Shown piece by piece: positions 37,080 through 47,920 of a DNA stretch of 64,000 nucleotides; positions within the stretch are counted from its first letter, which is position 1; the number at the start of each line of letters is the position of its first letter. The stretch comes from Vicugna pacos (taxonomy: Eukaryota; Chordata; Mammalia; Artiodactyla; Camelidae): assembly GCF_048564905.1 (NCBI RefSeq), contig NC_132996.1, forward strand, positions 58,378,501 to 58,442,500. The letters run 5' to 3'. A program made the position numbers and the translations under genes. The notes below the pieces were generated by a model. It was given only the letters and a program-made list of their open reading frames with translations, ran no database searches and was not told the origin of the DNA.

Positions 37080-37195
37080 GAAATTTATTATCCTTATCTG
37101 TAAAATGGGGATATTGCTTATCTCATCGGATTATTCTGAAATATTAATGAAATAATATATGTGGAAGCATTTTGTAAGTGGTGTGGCACTCTAAA
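37080..37195 (+). repeat. MIR SINE fragment
   Basis: MIR 3' half: TTATCCTTATCTGTAAAATG, GGGGATATTGCTTATCTCAT and AAATAATATATGTGGAAGC. Confidence 0.7.
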
Positions 37196-37319
37196 AAGTA
37201 AAGCGGTGTTAGTGTAAGGCTGCTAGTGTAAAGCTTTATCATGTGGAAATGTGTATCCTAGAGTTAGATGGGACCCTAGAGGGGAAAATTTAAGTTTACA
37301 GAGGGTAGTTTTTTGTACC

Positions 37320-37510
37320 CAGATAGGTTCTGTTGTGTATTTTCTGTCATTTAATCCTTACAACCCAGGAGTAATATTCTGTTGGCTCCATTCTTACAGA
37401 GGAAGAAAGAGTCTTACTTATTTTTAAGATCTACCTGCCCATCACCCTAGTTTATAAATGAGGAAATGGGGATCTGCAGAAGTGTGATGGCCCGTCTATT
37501 GCAGATTCTC
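37320..37510 (-). repeat. MIR SINE fragment
   Basis: Reverse-complement landmarks: TTTAATCCTTACAACCCAGG, TTACAGAGGAAGAAAG and TAAATGAGGAAATGGG. Confidence 0.6.
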
Positions 37511-38309
37511 AGTCCATCATTCCCTCTGTTGTAATACACTGCCATATTTCACAGTAATTGTTTTTATCTTGCACACTGACGACCCCCAAATTAAATAGGA
37601 AGTACAATAGCACATAATTAGATTGACAGTGTAAATATAGAAAGGGTTCTGTCACTGGCTTTATGCTGGATTAAATATGACCTTCCCAACTGAAATACTG
37701 AATGAAGTATTACAAAGCCTATTGCTAAGCTGGCATGAAAGTAAGATATTTGTTGACCTTAAACAAAGTGAAACTAGGTGCCCTGGGAGGTAAGTGGGGG
37801 CCAAAGCTGGCTTTTGCTACAGAGATTTTGCAGGGACTGTTGACCTGGAGCCTCCTACTTGGTAATTGTCTAAAGTAGGGGACAGGGGAGCTGGATTGAA
37901 AGCCTGTGGCCTGTGCAAGTTGGAGAATATATCAAGAGCTTCCTGGATGAAGCCAGGGGAGTAAAAGACAGCATCTTCAGTGAGAGGGTAAAGAAGAAGA
38001 AGTCTGTATTCACCCTGGTTGTTGAGAATTGCATGCATAAGCCACCTTCACATGGTTTGTGGTGTAAGTTCGGACTACAAGTGTGGTCTGAGTAAACCTT
38101 AAGAGGAGAATTTCATTGAAAGTGGCCCTGAGTTCATAGGGACCAGCAGAAGTAGACAGAGATTCTCTCTGGAGGAACTCATCTTCAATCTATGTCTCAA
38201 ATAATTCTTACAAATAAAATGTCTATGGAAAATGAGCAGCTGACAGTTAAAAACCACAAACCCGTAAAGAAATAGGGCAGTATCATGAGTGAGAACCAGC
38301 AGAAACACA

Positions 38310-38690
38310 GCTGCAAGGACTTCAGATTATTAGATTAGGTTAGATTATTAGATTCAAATAAATTATTCTGGATATAGCCCAAAGGGACAAAGAGATGGAA
38401 AATATGAAAGAGTAGTGAAGTGATGTGGAGAACTAAGGAACAAGGTCCAACATATGTCTAATCAGAGTTCCAGAAGGAGGAGAAAGAGAGAATGGAAAGA
38501 GGCCCTTTTGAAAGAATAATAGTGGAGAATTTTCCAGAATTATCAACTGTCCTCAGACCTCAGATCCAGGAAGACCAGCAAACCACAGCAGGATAGTCAT
38601 AATGAAACTGCAGTGCACCAAAGGAAAAGAAGATCTTCAGTGCATCTAGAGGGAAAAGACAGAGACCAACAGTAAAAATGTTTGGCTTGC
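38310..38690 (+). repeat. Old L1/HAL1 ORF1 fragment
   Basis: The plus strand follows L1 ORF1 around the coiled coil to RNA-binding domain. Landmarks are GGGACAAAGAGATGGAAAAT, TATGTCTAATCAGAGTTCC, GAATTTTCCAGAATTATCAA, ATAGTCATAATGAAACTGCA and CACCAAAGGAAAAGAAGATC. Frames are broken. A small local repeat of GATTATTAGATT lies at about 38325-38353. Confidence 0.7.
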
Positions 38691-39039
38691 TCCTGTGACC
38701 CTGAGTTGGTCTTTGTGGCTCAGTTTCTTTGGAAGTACGAGTTACAATACCTGTTCCTTCAGTCCATCCAAATGTAGTTAGACTGATTCCAACACCACCA
38801 TATGGAAAACTTATTTATGAACAAATTACTGAAAGTACATTGTAGGAATTTTAAGTTAATTTGCTATCTTCCTTTGTTGAGTCTGTAGCACTAAGAGGAT
38901 TTCTAGCCTTTGATTTTCCTCATCTTCCATCTGTCTGTTTAATGTAAAGTCAGTGAGATTTAGCCATCAATGTTATCCAGTGTTTTTCAGTTATTTTTTA
39001 TAGATGGATGAATGAAAGACATAATGCAGCAAGTAGACT

Positions 39040-39900
39040 TCAGGCTTGTCCCCGAATCTCTTCTCTTTCAATGTAAGAGAGCCTGATGGGGGACATCTTA
39101 GGTCTCTGTAATTCTCCGGTTTCCCAAGTCAGTGCACGCCCAGTGGAGTGTTGGGCTGCAAAGTGAAGCTGGAGAGGTTTAATGGTTAAGGCAACATGGG
39201 CCACATTACTGATTGCTCCTTTCAGATCTCCTAGCAGCCATTAACATAAATATCATCTCACCATTTTGGACAGGGGACACCACCCTTGTGCACGTTAGTA
39301 ATATGATGCTAATGCTTAACCCTTCCATGGTTCTCTTAGCTTCAAAGGCCTTGCCCTCTATCCATTGATAGGGAGTCTGTCTGAACCCAGAGGAAGAATG
39401 AAAGGGTTAACGCCGTTTGGTTTTGCCCTTTGACCACTTCAGGATGAGAGGCATGATGAAATACTTTTCAAAGTCTTCAGTGGAAACACATCATGCATAA
39501 TTGGAGCAAAAAAGAATAAATCAAAGCTTTCCCCTCCCCCCTTTTAGTCTGGTAATTCATAATTGAAACCACATTGAGGTAAGGGTTTATAACTTCAAAA
39601 CAACCAAGAAAACTGCCCTTTCTGTCAAGGTAGGGATAGGTGAGGCTACTCGTAACCAGGGGCTCAAAAGCTTCTGTGTAACAAGCCTATCCTCTCCTCT
39701 TTTCCTCTCTCCTCTGACGTCTCACTTTTCTGCTCAGGCAAAATACCTTCATTTAAATCAAACGTGGGTTGACTCAAATATCTGCTTAGTTCTCTTCTTG
39801 TCACATGAAGTTATACACAGTGACATCTTAAAAAAAATCTCTGATATGGTGAGTAATAGGGATTAAATTTTGAATCATGCTGCTTTGAGCTTGATTTCTC
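39040..39900. promoter_or_regulatory. Repeat-poor intronic stretch, candidate conserved regulatory DNA
   Basis: No repeat is recognised. The stretch contains CAGCCATTAACATAAATATC, TAATATGATGCTAATGC, CATCATGCATAATTGGAG and TGGTAATTCATAATTGAAAC, which are dense POU/homeodomain-like strings. GGGTTAACGCCG and CTTTGACC are also present. The role is inferred only. Confidence 0.25.
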
Positions 39901-41364
39901 CTGTCTGGAATTTGGTTGGTTTAGGTTGAAAGAGTCCTGCAGTTGGAATGGAATGTGGTTTTCCTCGAGGTTGATTTTCTAATCCTCAAGTAGTTCCAGC
40001 AAGAACATTTCAGTATGTTTAGCAAAGGTCGTGTACTTCCTGGCTTCCTCCACTTTCTGTATGGTGAGTAACCTTGGCCGGAATGTTTCAGCTTGGCTCA
40101 TATAGGACTCACGCAGGAAGCAAAATGGGACTGCAGGAAGGGCCCAGACAACTTCCTCTGTGTGAGATTGCCAAAGGTATGCCGAGTTAGTTGAGTTCGA
40201 ATCCCTTTCCTGAAGGAGAAGACCCCTTTGAACTGGCGGTTCACTTTCAGCCTGGTCTCCCAGGGCCTCTCCTTCGGGGAACCCTGACCCCTGAACCCAC
40301 AGCTCCCTCAGTACTAGTTCATTTGCCAGGGCTTCCCAGAATAAGCTAAGTGATGTGAAAGAACTTCTGGAAAGCGGGCATGATGATGGGACAGCTGCCG
40401 TGGCTCTGGCACATTTCTCGTTGCAGCTTCCATAATAGATATTTGCTGTAGGAGTGAGGAGCGAAGCAGAAGGGTGGATGTGGGATGAATGAGATATTTG
40501 GGCTCAGTGCTGATGCACACTCTCCTCTTGGTATCTCCTCCCACCTCCAGCGAGCAGCTCCTCTGAGTGTACCTGAAAGGTGCGCTGAGAGCCGAGGTGC
40601 CGAAGGTGCAGCCACAGTAGCTGGGCTTCGCCTTTTCTGCAAGTCCCTGTTGCCGGGTGCCTGGTTTCATGGCCTGTCTTGCCATGATGGAGATTTAATC
40701 AGGCAACGGATTTAATTGCCAGCGTTGTTTGCCTTTTCCCTGGCAGAAGTCAGAGCCTTGAGTAAATTATGGAGGTTTAAATTCACTTGATTTCCTGCAG
40801 AAAGTGAGGTCAGGAGGTCGCAGACTGTAGACACTCTTTGGTCAGCCAGCAGGGGGTCAGTTCTTAGAGGCATTTCAGAGGTGACTAAATGCCGTTTTTG
40901 AAATGTCCTCCAATCAGTGTTTTTCTCTAGGGGTTGGTTTGTTGACCTTACCCCAGTGGAGTGGAGCGTCTGCGGGAAGGCACACACCCTGGCGAAGGCT
41001 GCCTTCTCCACGCTGTCATGGGCTCCACAGGGACATGGGCTCATGTCTGGGGAGGGAAGGCAGACGGCACAGAGGCCCGGCGGCAGGTCAGCATTTCCCG
41101 TTTCTGACCTCCTGAATAGAGCATTAGGGTAGCCGCGTTAATGCATCAGTAAAGCAATACTCAGGAAAAGAAAGTTTCAAAAGAAATCAGCAAAAATTAA
41201 TCACGAGACTCCCCGAGAAACTTCTGTCATACGGGCTTTTCATGACGTGGCTTTAACCCGCCTGACTCTGAGCGTCCCCATCTCTACTCTCCTTCCTTCC
41301 GCCCCCAGCCCTGAGCCCTGGGGGGCTCTGTCCCTGTAGCACGTGCTGCTCAGTTTGCCCTTCG
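39901..41364. other. Unassigned intron
   Basis: No exon recognised. The 123-codon and 110-codon minus-strand frames at 40314-40685 and 40712-41044, and the plus frames opposite them, show no domain and no splice context. Confidence 0.5.
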
Positions 41365-41650
41365 GCTTCTTTGGCCAGTGTCCTCCCACTCAGCCTCGAA
41401 GACTGCTCGAGGGTCCCTCCTCACCTCCTCCAGGGAGACGCAGGTGACACTGTGGACCTTCATGTGCCCACTGGACTTTGGGACCTTGTTTTGGCCCTTG
41501 TTATTTGCATTACGATGTATCTTTTTACCTAGCTGTCTTCTCTACCAGATGATGAGCATTTTGAGGGGAAGGAATTTGTGCGTCTTGGCATCTTTACCAC
41601 TATTCTAGGCTTGTGGTTTGTGCTCAGATGTTGGCTGAATGAGTGAGCAC
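41365..41650 (+). repeat. L2 LINE 3' end
   Basis: L2 order: GTCCCTCCTCACCTCCTCCA, CTGTCTTCTCTACCAGATGA, GGAAGGAATTTGTGCGTCTT and GATGTTGGCTGAATGAGTGA. Confidence 0.75.
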
Positions 41651-41759
41651 CAGAAATCATACTGGTGGGAATGATTGCTGAGCTGCTGATGCCACTGTTT
41701 TAGCAGACAAGAATATGAATTGGAGTGAGCCAAAAGTTTTTTTGTGTCTGCTTTAAACT

Positions 41760-41965
41760 ACTGTTCATGGAGGCCTGTGTTGAGCCCTCTGCTAGGGGCT
41801 TGTGTGCATAATCTCATTTCATCGTCATCACCCTAGGAGGTAGGCACCACCATGCCTCCATTTCATAGGTGAGGACTCTCATACCCACGGAAGGAGCTTT
41901 ACACACCACAAAACTAGTAACTGGAATGGCAGCACCCCGGTTCAAACTCTCAGTTAAATATCCTA
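41760..41965 (-). repeat. MIR SINE fragment
   Basis: Reverse-complement landmarks: TGAGCCCTCTGCTAGGGGCT, ATAATCTCATTTCATCG, CTCCATTTCATAGGTGAGGA and CACCCCGGTTCAAACTC. Confidence 0.75.
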
Positions 41966-42639
41966 ACCTTACACTTCTTCAGACTACTTACTTAGCACAA
42001 TAAGAGTGTTAGTAAGTACTTTAAAATGAGTGAACGCAGTTGAAAATCATTTCAGAGCTCCTGATGTCACTCATTTGAGTGCGCATTAACTGTTCACACT
42101 GGCACACAAAGAGGACGGGAGGAACGGGACCTGGACCGTTTGGGTTTAACGTCCTCATTTCTGAACAAGTTTTGTTGAGCAGCACCAAGCCCCATGCTGG
42201 GGACTGGGCGTTAACAACAGCTGTGGCTCCTGACTTCATGGAGCTTTCGTGATAGTTGATATAAGGAGTAGGAAGGAAAAGAGAAAACCCTGAAAAGAAA
42301 ACCGCTGTATTTGCAGAGGAAGAAGCAGAGGTAGGGAATCCAGGTAAACCAGGACCCCAAGGCATGATAAGGTAAAGGCAGAGAGGAAAATAATTTCAAT
42401 TTAAAATCTTGGTGCTAGGAGATACTTCACGATTGCTGAGCCTACTCACATCCCACTTTTGAGACCCTCAGAAAGTAAATCCCAGAGAAATTGCTGTTCC
42501 CACAGGATCATCTGTTGGCTATGATTGATCAGATGTTTGTACCTGTCAGGCACTTGCGTATCTTACTTATTTACTTTCATTCACAGCCTCTAGATTGTTA
42601 AGGAATAATAATTGCAATGTTAATAGTTAAGTAATTATT

Positions 42640-42790
42640 GTAGTAAGTAATACTGCCTAGAAAAGTAGTAGTAGTGTCGTGATCTTATAGATACAGAAAC
42701 GGTAGGTCCAGAGAGGTTAAGCGGTTTGCCCAGGTCACACAGCTGACAGCTGGTAAGTGAAAGAACCTGGGTTCAGATTAAGGACGTGTG
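42640..42790 (-). repeat. MIR SINE fragment, well preserved
   Basis: Clear reverse-complement core: TCCAGAGAGGTTAAGCGGTT, TGCCCAGGTCACACAGCTGA and GAACCTGGGTTCAGATTAAG. Confidence 0.8.
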
Positions 42791-43734
42791 ATTTCAAAAC
42801 TGACCCCAAACATGCTGACTCACTTTTCGTGGTCATTCACATCAGTCCTGGTGGTATATCCCACAGTAAAATGTCAAGCTTGTGACACAGTAAATATATG
42901 CTCAGCAGCCCCCGTGTTGCCTCCGTGTTCATCTCAATGTCTGTATTTTATGGGAAAGCACTGGCAAGGTTTTGGAGCTCGTTACGCCCTGTTACATGTC
43001 CTGTCTCCCTGTATGCTGCCTTTTCTGCTTCTCCGGTCTCCAAGCCCGATTTGGTATGCAAGTGAGTAGAGTGGAAAAATTGAACAGCGAGTCGAGTTAC
43101 TGCCCGCTTCCCACCCAGCCGTTCCTCCGTCTCCTCCCCTGTCCCATCACCATCCACTTCCCGAATGGAGCTGGCACGTGGGATGAGACCAGATCTGTTG
43201 TCTTGCCAGGGACTCCGTTCGTTCTCCCTGGCAGCGCCGTGAAATCGGAGCTGCGATGCCATTCAGGGGTGCCTCGGTTTAGGTTCCAAGGGATTCATCT
43301 TCTGAAACCAAACTTTGCATCTCTCAGGGAATTTTCCTCTCCTTTTAATGCCGTAGAGGCATGCAACTCTGCTGGCATTCCCCACTTCTCCTGAAGAACA
43401 GACCTCATTTTGTTGGAGGTTTAATAGTTTTTCCTTCTGTGTTCGAGGTGTATTTACCTTTTTAAATTTATGTGCTCCCTTTGTGTCAGTGTTATACATT
43501 TGGTGTGTTTTTATTCCATGTATTCTCTGAAATCATAGTTTTGGGGTGGGCTCTTACTTACTGGCCCGGATTTGATTATCAAAGATAAAGAAAATCTTCA
43601 GCATTTTTGTCTCAGGGAAGAGCTAGAATCAATAAACTGGGAGTTTCCCATAGTTCCAGTTTCTAGAGACTATAAAATGGTGATGCTTACCCCGGACTCT
43701 GAGTAGGAGGGCATGAGGAGGGGCCACGAACCAC
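42791..43734. other. Unassigned intron
   Basis: No exon recognised. The 140-codon plus frame at 42972-43394 and the 104-codon minus frame at 42948-43262 overlap each other and have no domain. The part 43060-43260 is locally GC-richer. Confidence 0.5.
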
Positions 43735-44015
43735 CACCACCCTGGGGTTCTGGAGTCTGAAGGCCTGGGCTCTTTCCCACTTCTGTCACTCACAGGTTAT
43801 ATAACCTTGAACATCATTCACTATTTCTTCCCTCCTTTCTGGACTGGAAAAGTAAATGATTAGATACCATTCACTGTTTCTAAACCTGTAGTTTCATCAT
43901 CTGTAAAATGAGAAGAATAGCTAGCTGTCTTGGGGTTGTCATGAGGCTCAAATGAGATAATATATGTAAAACACAGTGCCTAACACTTAGTAAGTACTCA
44001 TAAATCTTTTGATTA
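43735..44015 (+). repeat. MIR SINE, nearly full length
   Basis: MIR order: GGAGTCTGAAGGCCTGGGCT, CTCACAGGTTATATAACCTT, TTTCATCATCTGTAAAATGA, GGTTGTCATGAGGCTCAAAT and AACACAGTGCCTAACACTTA. An internal expansion lies between the two halves. Confidence 0.8.
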
Positions 44016-44799
44016 TTTCAACATCACACATTCAATTATCTTGCACACTTCTTTTAAAAAATCTTTTTTTGTTGTTTCTTTTCTATTTAAAATGGTGATT
44101 TTCAAGCATAAGGGTATTGTGTTGGAAGGAGTAGAGGAGTGGGTTGGGTGGTGGTGGCAGGGAGACCATGAACCTTGGGGATTATTGTGACTTAAGCACA
44201 GGGCTACTTCCTGACTTCAGTTTCCACAGAAGTCAAGAAGCTGTGAAGAGTAAGACTGGAGTAGGAAACAAAAAGGTGTTCCTACAAAGGTCATCAGCTG
44301 CTAAGGTACAAATACGAAAATTCTGGCACCTTCCTAAGACGACAGTTTAATGCCAGAGTGTGATGTCATGGAAACAGAAAGTCAGCATTAAGAAGATAGC
44401 CTTTCCTATTGTGTCTCTTGATTGTGAAATCTAATTATGGCCTGTTGTGGACATTTTGGCTTTAATATCCTGATTACATGAGAACTCCAGGAATCCCATA
44501 AGTTCCCATCCCATGTGTATTCCATGTGTTTATGTACATTTCCTGTCCCACACTGTTACATCTGGCAAACAGCTGTTGTCATCATGTGGCGATGGGTGTC
44601 CATCAGTGATACAGATAAGGTTGATACGGGTGGAGGGGAACCTTGGAAATCCCAGAGGATGAAAGACTCTAGGGAGTATCAGCAGCCAGGATAACGGACA
44701 GAACATTTCATATTCAGCCTCCTTCTGGCAGAGATGGAGTTAGGTGCTGGGCTTTTCACACAATAACATATGAGTGTAAATGTAATTAATGCCCCTGAA

Positions 44800-44960
44800 A
44801 TGTACACTTAAAGATAGTTAAAATGGCAAATTTCACATTATGTGTTACCTCAGTTTTTAAAATTTAACAACAGAATATACCCCAAATCATTATATACTTT
44901 ATGTACACTGTATAGTATAGGAATTATATCTCAATAAAGCTGATTGAAAATAGAAGAATG
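44800..44960 (+). repeat. L1 3'-end-like fragments
   Basis: Two short strings are typical of L1 3' ends, GTACACTTAAAGATAG with GGCAAATTTCACATTATG, and TTATATCTCAATAAAGCTG. Confidence 0.45.
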
Positions 44961-45059
44961 TTTTAACAGTCTTTGTCTGTTCTCAGTACAAAAATATTTT
45001 TGCTTACATTGCTGCATTGAAAATTACTTGATATTTTAAAGGTAGCAAAGACATTAAAT

Positions 45060-45180
45060 TTTCTTGATGACTTTTTAAACTTTATTTTGAAAAAATTTAA
45101 ACTTATAGAGAAGTTGTAAGAATTATACAGTGAACTCACATGCCCATCACCTAGATCCACATATTTTATTTACTCTCACT
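45060..45180 (-). repeat. L1 3'-end-like fragment
   Basis: The + strand reads AACTTTATTTTGAAAAAATT, AGAATTATACAGTGAACTCA and CATGCCCATCACCTAGATCC. This is the reverse complement of an old L1 3' end. Confidence 0.55.
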
Positions 45181-45189
45181 CTTTTTTCC

Positions 45190-46540
45190 CAGTGTTCCAA
45201 AGTGATGTGCTTTGCTGTGGTTTTTGTTTCATTTTTTTTTATTGTTTAATTTTTTAAAATCTTTTAAAAATTCAATGTACTGATACGTATTTGGCCCTTT
45301 GAGTCTAAAAATTTGCATCTCATATCTTCTGTTCTGAACACTTAATTTCTTTGGTAGTTTTGTTTCTTTCATGTTCTATGTTTTCTTTTTCAGGAGCCAC
45401 CTATTAGATGGATGTTGGATCTTCTGGATTTTCTCATCTTTTCTGTCCTGTTTTTCATCTCTCTTTGTTCACTGGACTAGAATATGCTATCTTTATCTTT
45501 CATTCTTGCCTTTTAAAAAAATTCTAAGGTAGCATATTTTTAATTTTCAAGTGTTCTTTCCTATTCTTTGATAGATCTTTTAAAATAAAAATAGCAATTT
45601 ATTCTTATTTTGTGGATGAAAAAATCTTTCTCTGAGGATATAATTTGTTGTTGATGTTTTCATTTCCTTCTGCTTCTTTTATTGTCTCTGTTTCCTGAGT
45701 TCCTGTTTTTCTCTTTGTTCATTTGCTTTCTCTTGTTCATGCTGAAGATGTTCTTGAAATGTCTGATTCTAGGATCTGTCTGTTATTAAGAGAGAAGCAC
45801 TAAAAACCTGATCAGAAGTTCTTTGTTTAAGAGAAGTGTGTTGTCCAGAGGACTTTACTGTAAGATGGAGCTTCACTGTAAGATGGCGGAGCTTCACTGG
45901 AAGATGGTGGGACTGCACTGGAAGATGATGGGGCTTCACTGTTAGATGATGGAGCTTCACTGAAAGATGATGGAGTGGCATGTGAACCACATGGCTGCCA
46001 GTGTTTTGGGAACTGGAGGGGGAAGAAGGCCGTAAAGCTCATCATTCAAAAGATAGCCTTTAAATGCATTTCCCTCTCATCTGTGCCTATGTTTCCACAT
46101 CTAGAGCTTCAATTTCCTCAGAGAATAAACCTCCCTTCTCTAGCTCAGGCGTGGAAGGAGAATAGTTTTCTGGCTGAGTGGGCAGGTGTCAGGAAAGGCT
46201 TGTGCCCTGGGTTTGTCACTGCTTCTTACACGTATTTTAACCAGTCCTCCTGTTTTCAACCCCATCTTCTTACCTCACAAGGTCCCTCCCAGCATGCTTA
46301 CTGAGCCTTCGTGGGGTAACATTTGGGACCTGTTTGCCTTGTTGCCTCCCTGCTTTTATACTTGGGTTTCAACTCTCACTCTCTTGCTGTGTCCCCACAT
46401 TCTGGGCCTTGACAGTTGTTCAGAAACATGTTCATGCTGCTCATCAGCTGCTGTCTCTGTTCTCATTTCATTGTCCGGGTTGATTAATATCTTGTATCTA
46501 TTAACTGCCTCTTTGGGTGGGGTTGGGGGAAAACGGAGAT
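45190..46540 (-). repeat. HAL1/L1-like ORF1-side element, copy B
   Basis: Matches copy A at 30060-31380 in the same orientation and order. Shared landmarks are TCTTTTCTGTCCTGTTTTTC, TTTCTCTGAGGATATAATTT, GAGAAGCACTAAAAACCTGA and GAGAATAAACCTCCCTTCTC. It contains the minisatellite at 45854-45978. Open frames across it are repeat-derived. Confidence 0.6.
45854..45978. repeat. 21-bp minisatellite, about six units
   Basis: Five full 21-bp units begin at 45874, 45895, 45916, 45937 and 45958, with the pattern CACTG-AAGATG-TGG-GCTT. They are preceded by one 20-bp unit at 45854-45873. Units differ at only a few positions. Since 21 is a multiple of 3, the minus strand reads as seven-residue repeats rich in His and Leu. 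Confidence 0.95.
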
Positions 46541-47089
<549 letters not shown>

Positions 47090-47219
47090 TGAGTTTTCCT
47101 ACTTTGGCAACCGTAATGCCATTTCCGAGGCAGCATGACCCTAGTTTTCTCAGTCGTCTCATTCTTATTCTGGGGTGGCCCATTTAACTCTGAGCCCGTG
47201 GCATGCTCTGTAGCCACCA

Positions 47220-47920
47220 GTGTTTGAGGGCTTAGGAATCAATAGGATCAAAGGCCATCAGCCTTGGGAAAACAGATCTCAGCCTCCCTCAGCCATCTCA
47301 GCTGATCTGTTTACATGAAAACTCAGTTTAAAAGGCATTAGTTTTCTCCTTCCTTATCTCGGCTCCGGCTCCGATACTGTGCTCTTCTTCAAAAAGGATG
47401 GCCTCACCTCTGATGGGGAAAGTCAGCAAAGCGTGCCCTCCCCAGGCTTGAATCAGTCCCTGAAAGTGACTTCCCACTGGTTCATCCTTGATCACTTTGT
47501 TCCTTGCCTTGGCCACCCCCGTAACCTGTTGGCTGGCAGCTAGGGTTGAGGACTGTTTGATTAATGGGATTTGTTTTTAATTCAGGACGCATAGAGTGCG
47601 TTCCACCTGCATTTCGTTTCTCATTCAGTTCGTCTATTACTGATCCTAATCCCAGGGACTTCAAAGCTCCTGCCCTTTATAGCCTATTAAAGCCAGGAAG
47701 TTTCTGATGGATTAGAGCAAGGAATGAGTTTGAAGTTTGTAATGTGCACCACTATCACCGATAAGGTCTAGTTTATTGCCTGACAGTAGTATCTGCACTT
47801 TTTATGGCTGTTCCCTTTTAATTGGTTATACTGAAGTCGGGATAGTCAACCCTGGAAACTCCCAGTAGTAGGTCCATAGTCTAGGCTGGGAGAAGAACAT
47901 ACTGCTGTCTGCGAGGCAGC
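47220..47920. promoter_or_regulatory. Repeat-poor intronic stretch, candidate regulatory DNA
   Basis: No repeat is recognised in this stretch directly after exon 9. It holds paired OTX/PITX-like strings (CCTAATCCC at about 47644 and GATGGATTAG at 47707) and the AT-rich strings CCTTTATAGCC and CCCTTTTAATTGG. The role is inferred only. Confidence 0.2.

Noticed and set aside
45769-45990. Minus-strand frame with seven-residue His/Leu repeats
   Set aside because: It is the 21-bp minisatellite read in frame, so the heptad periodicity follows from the unit length and is not protein design.
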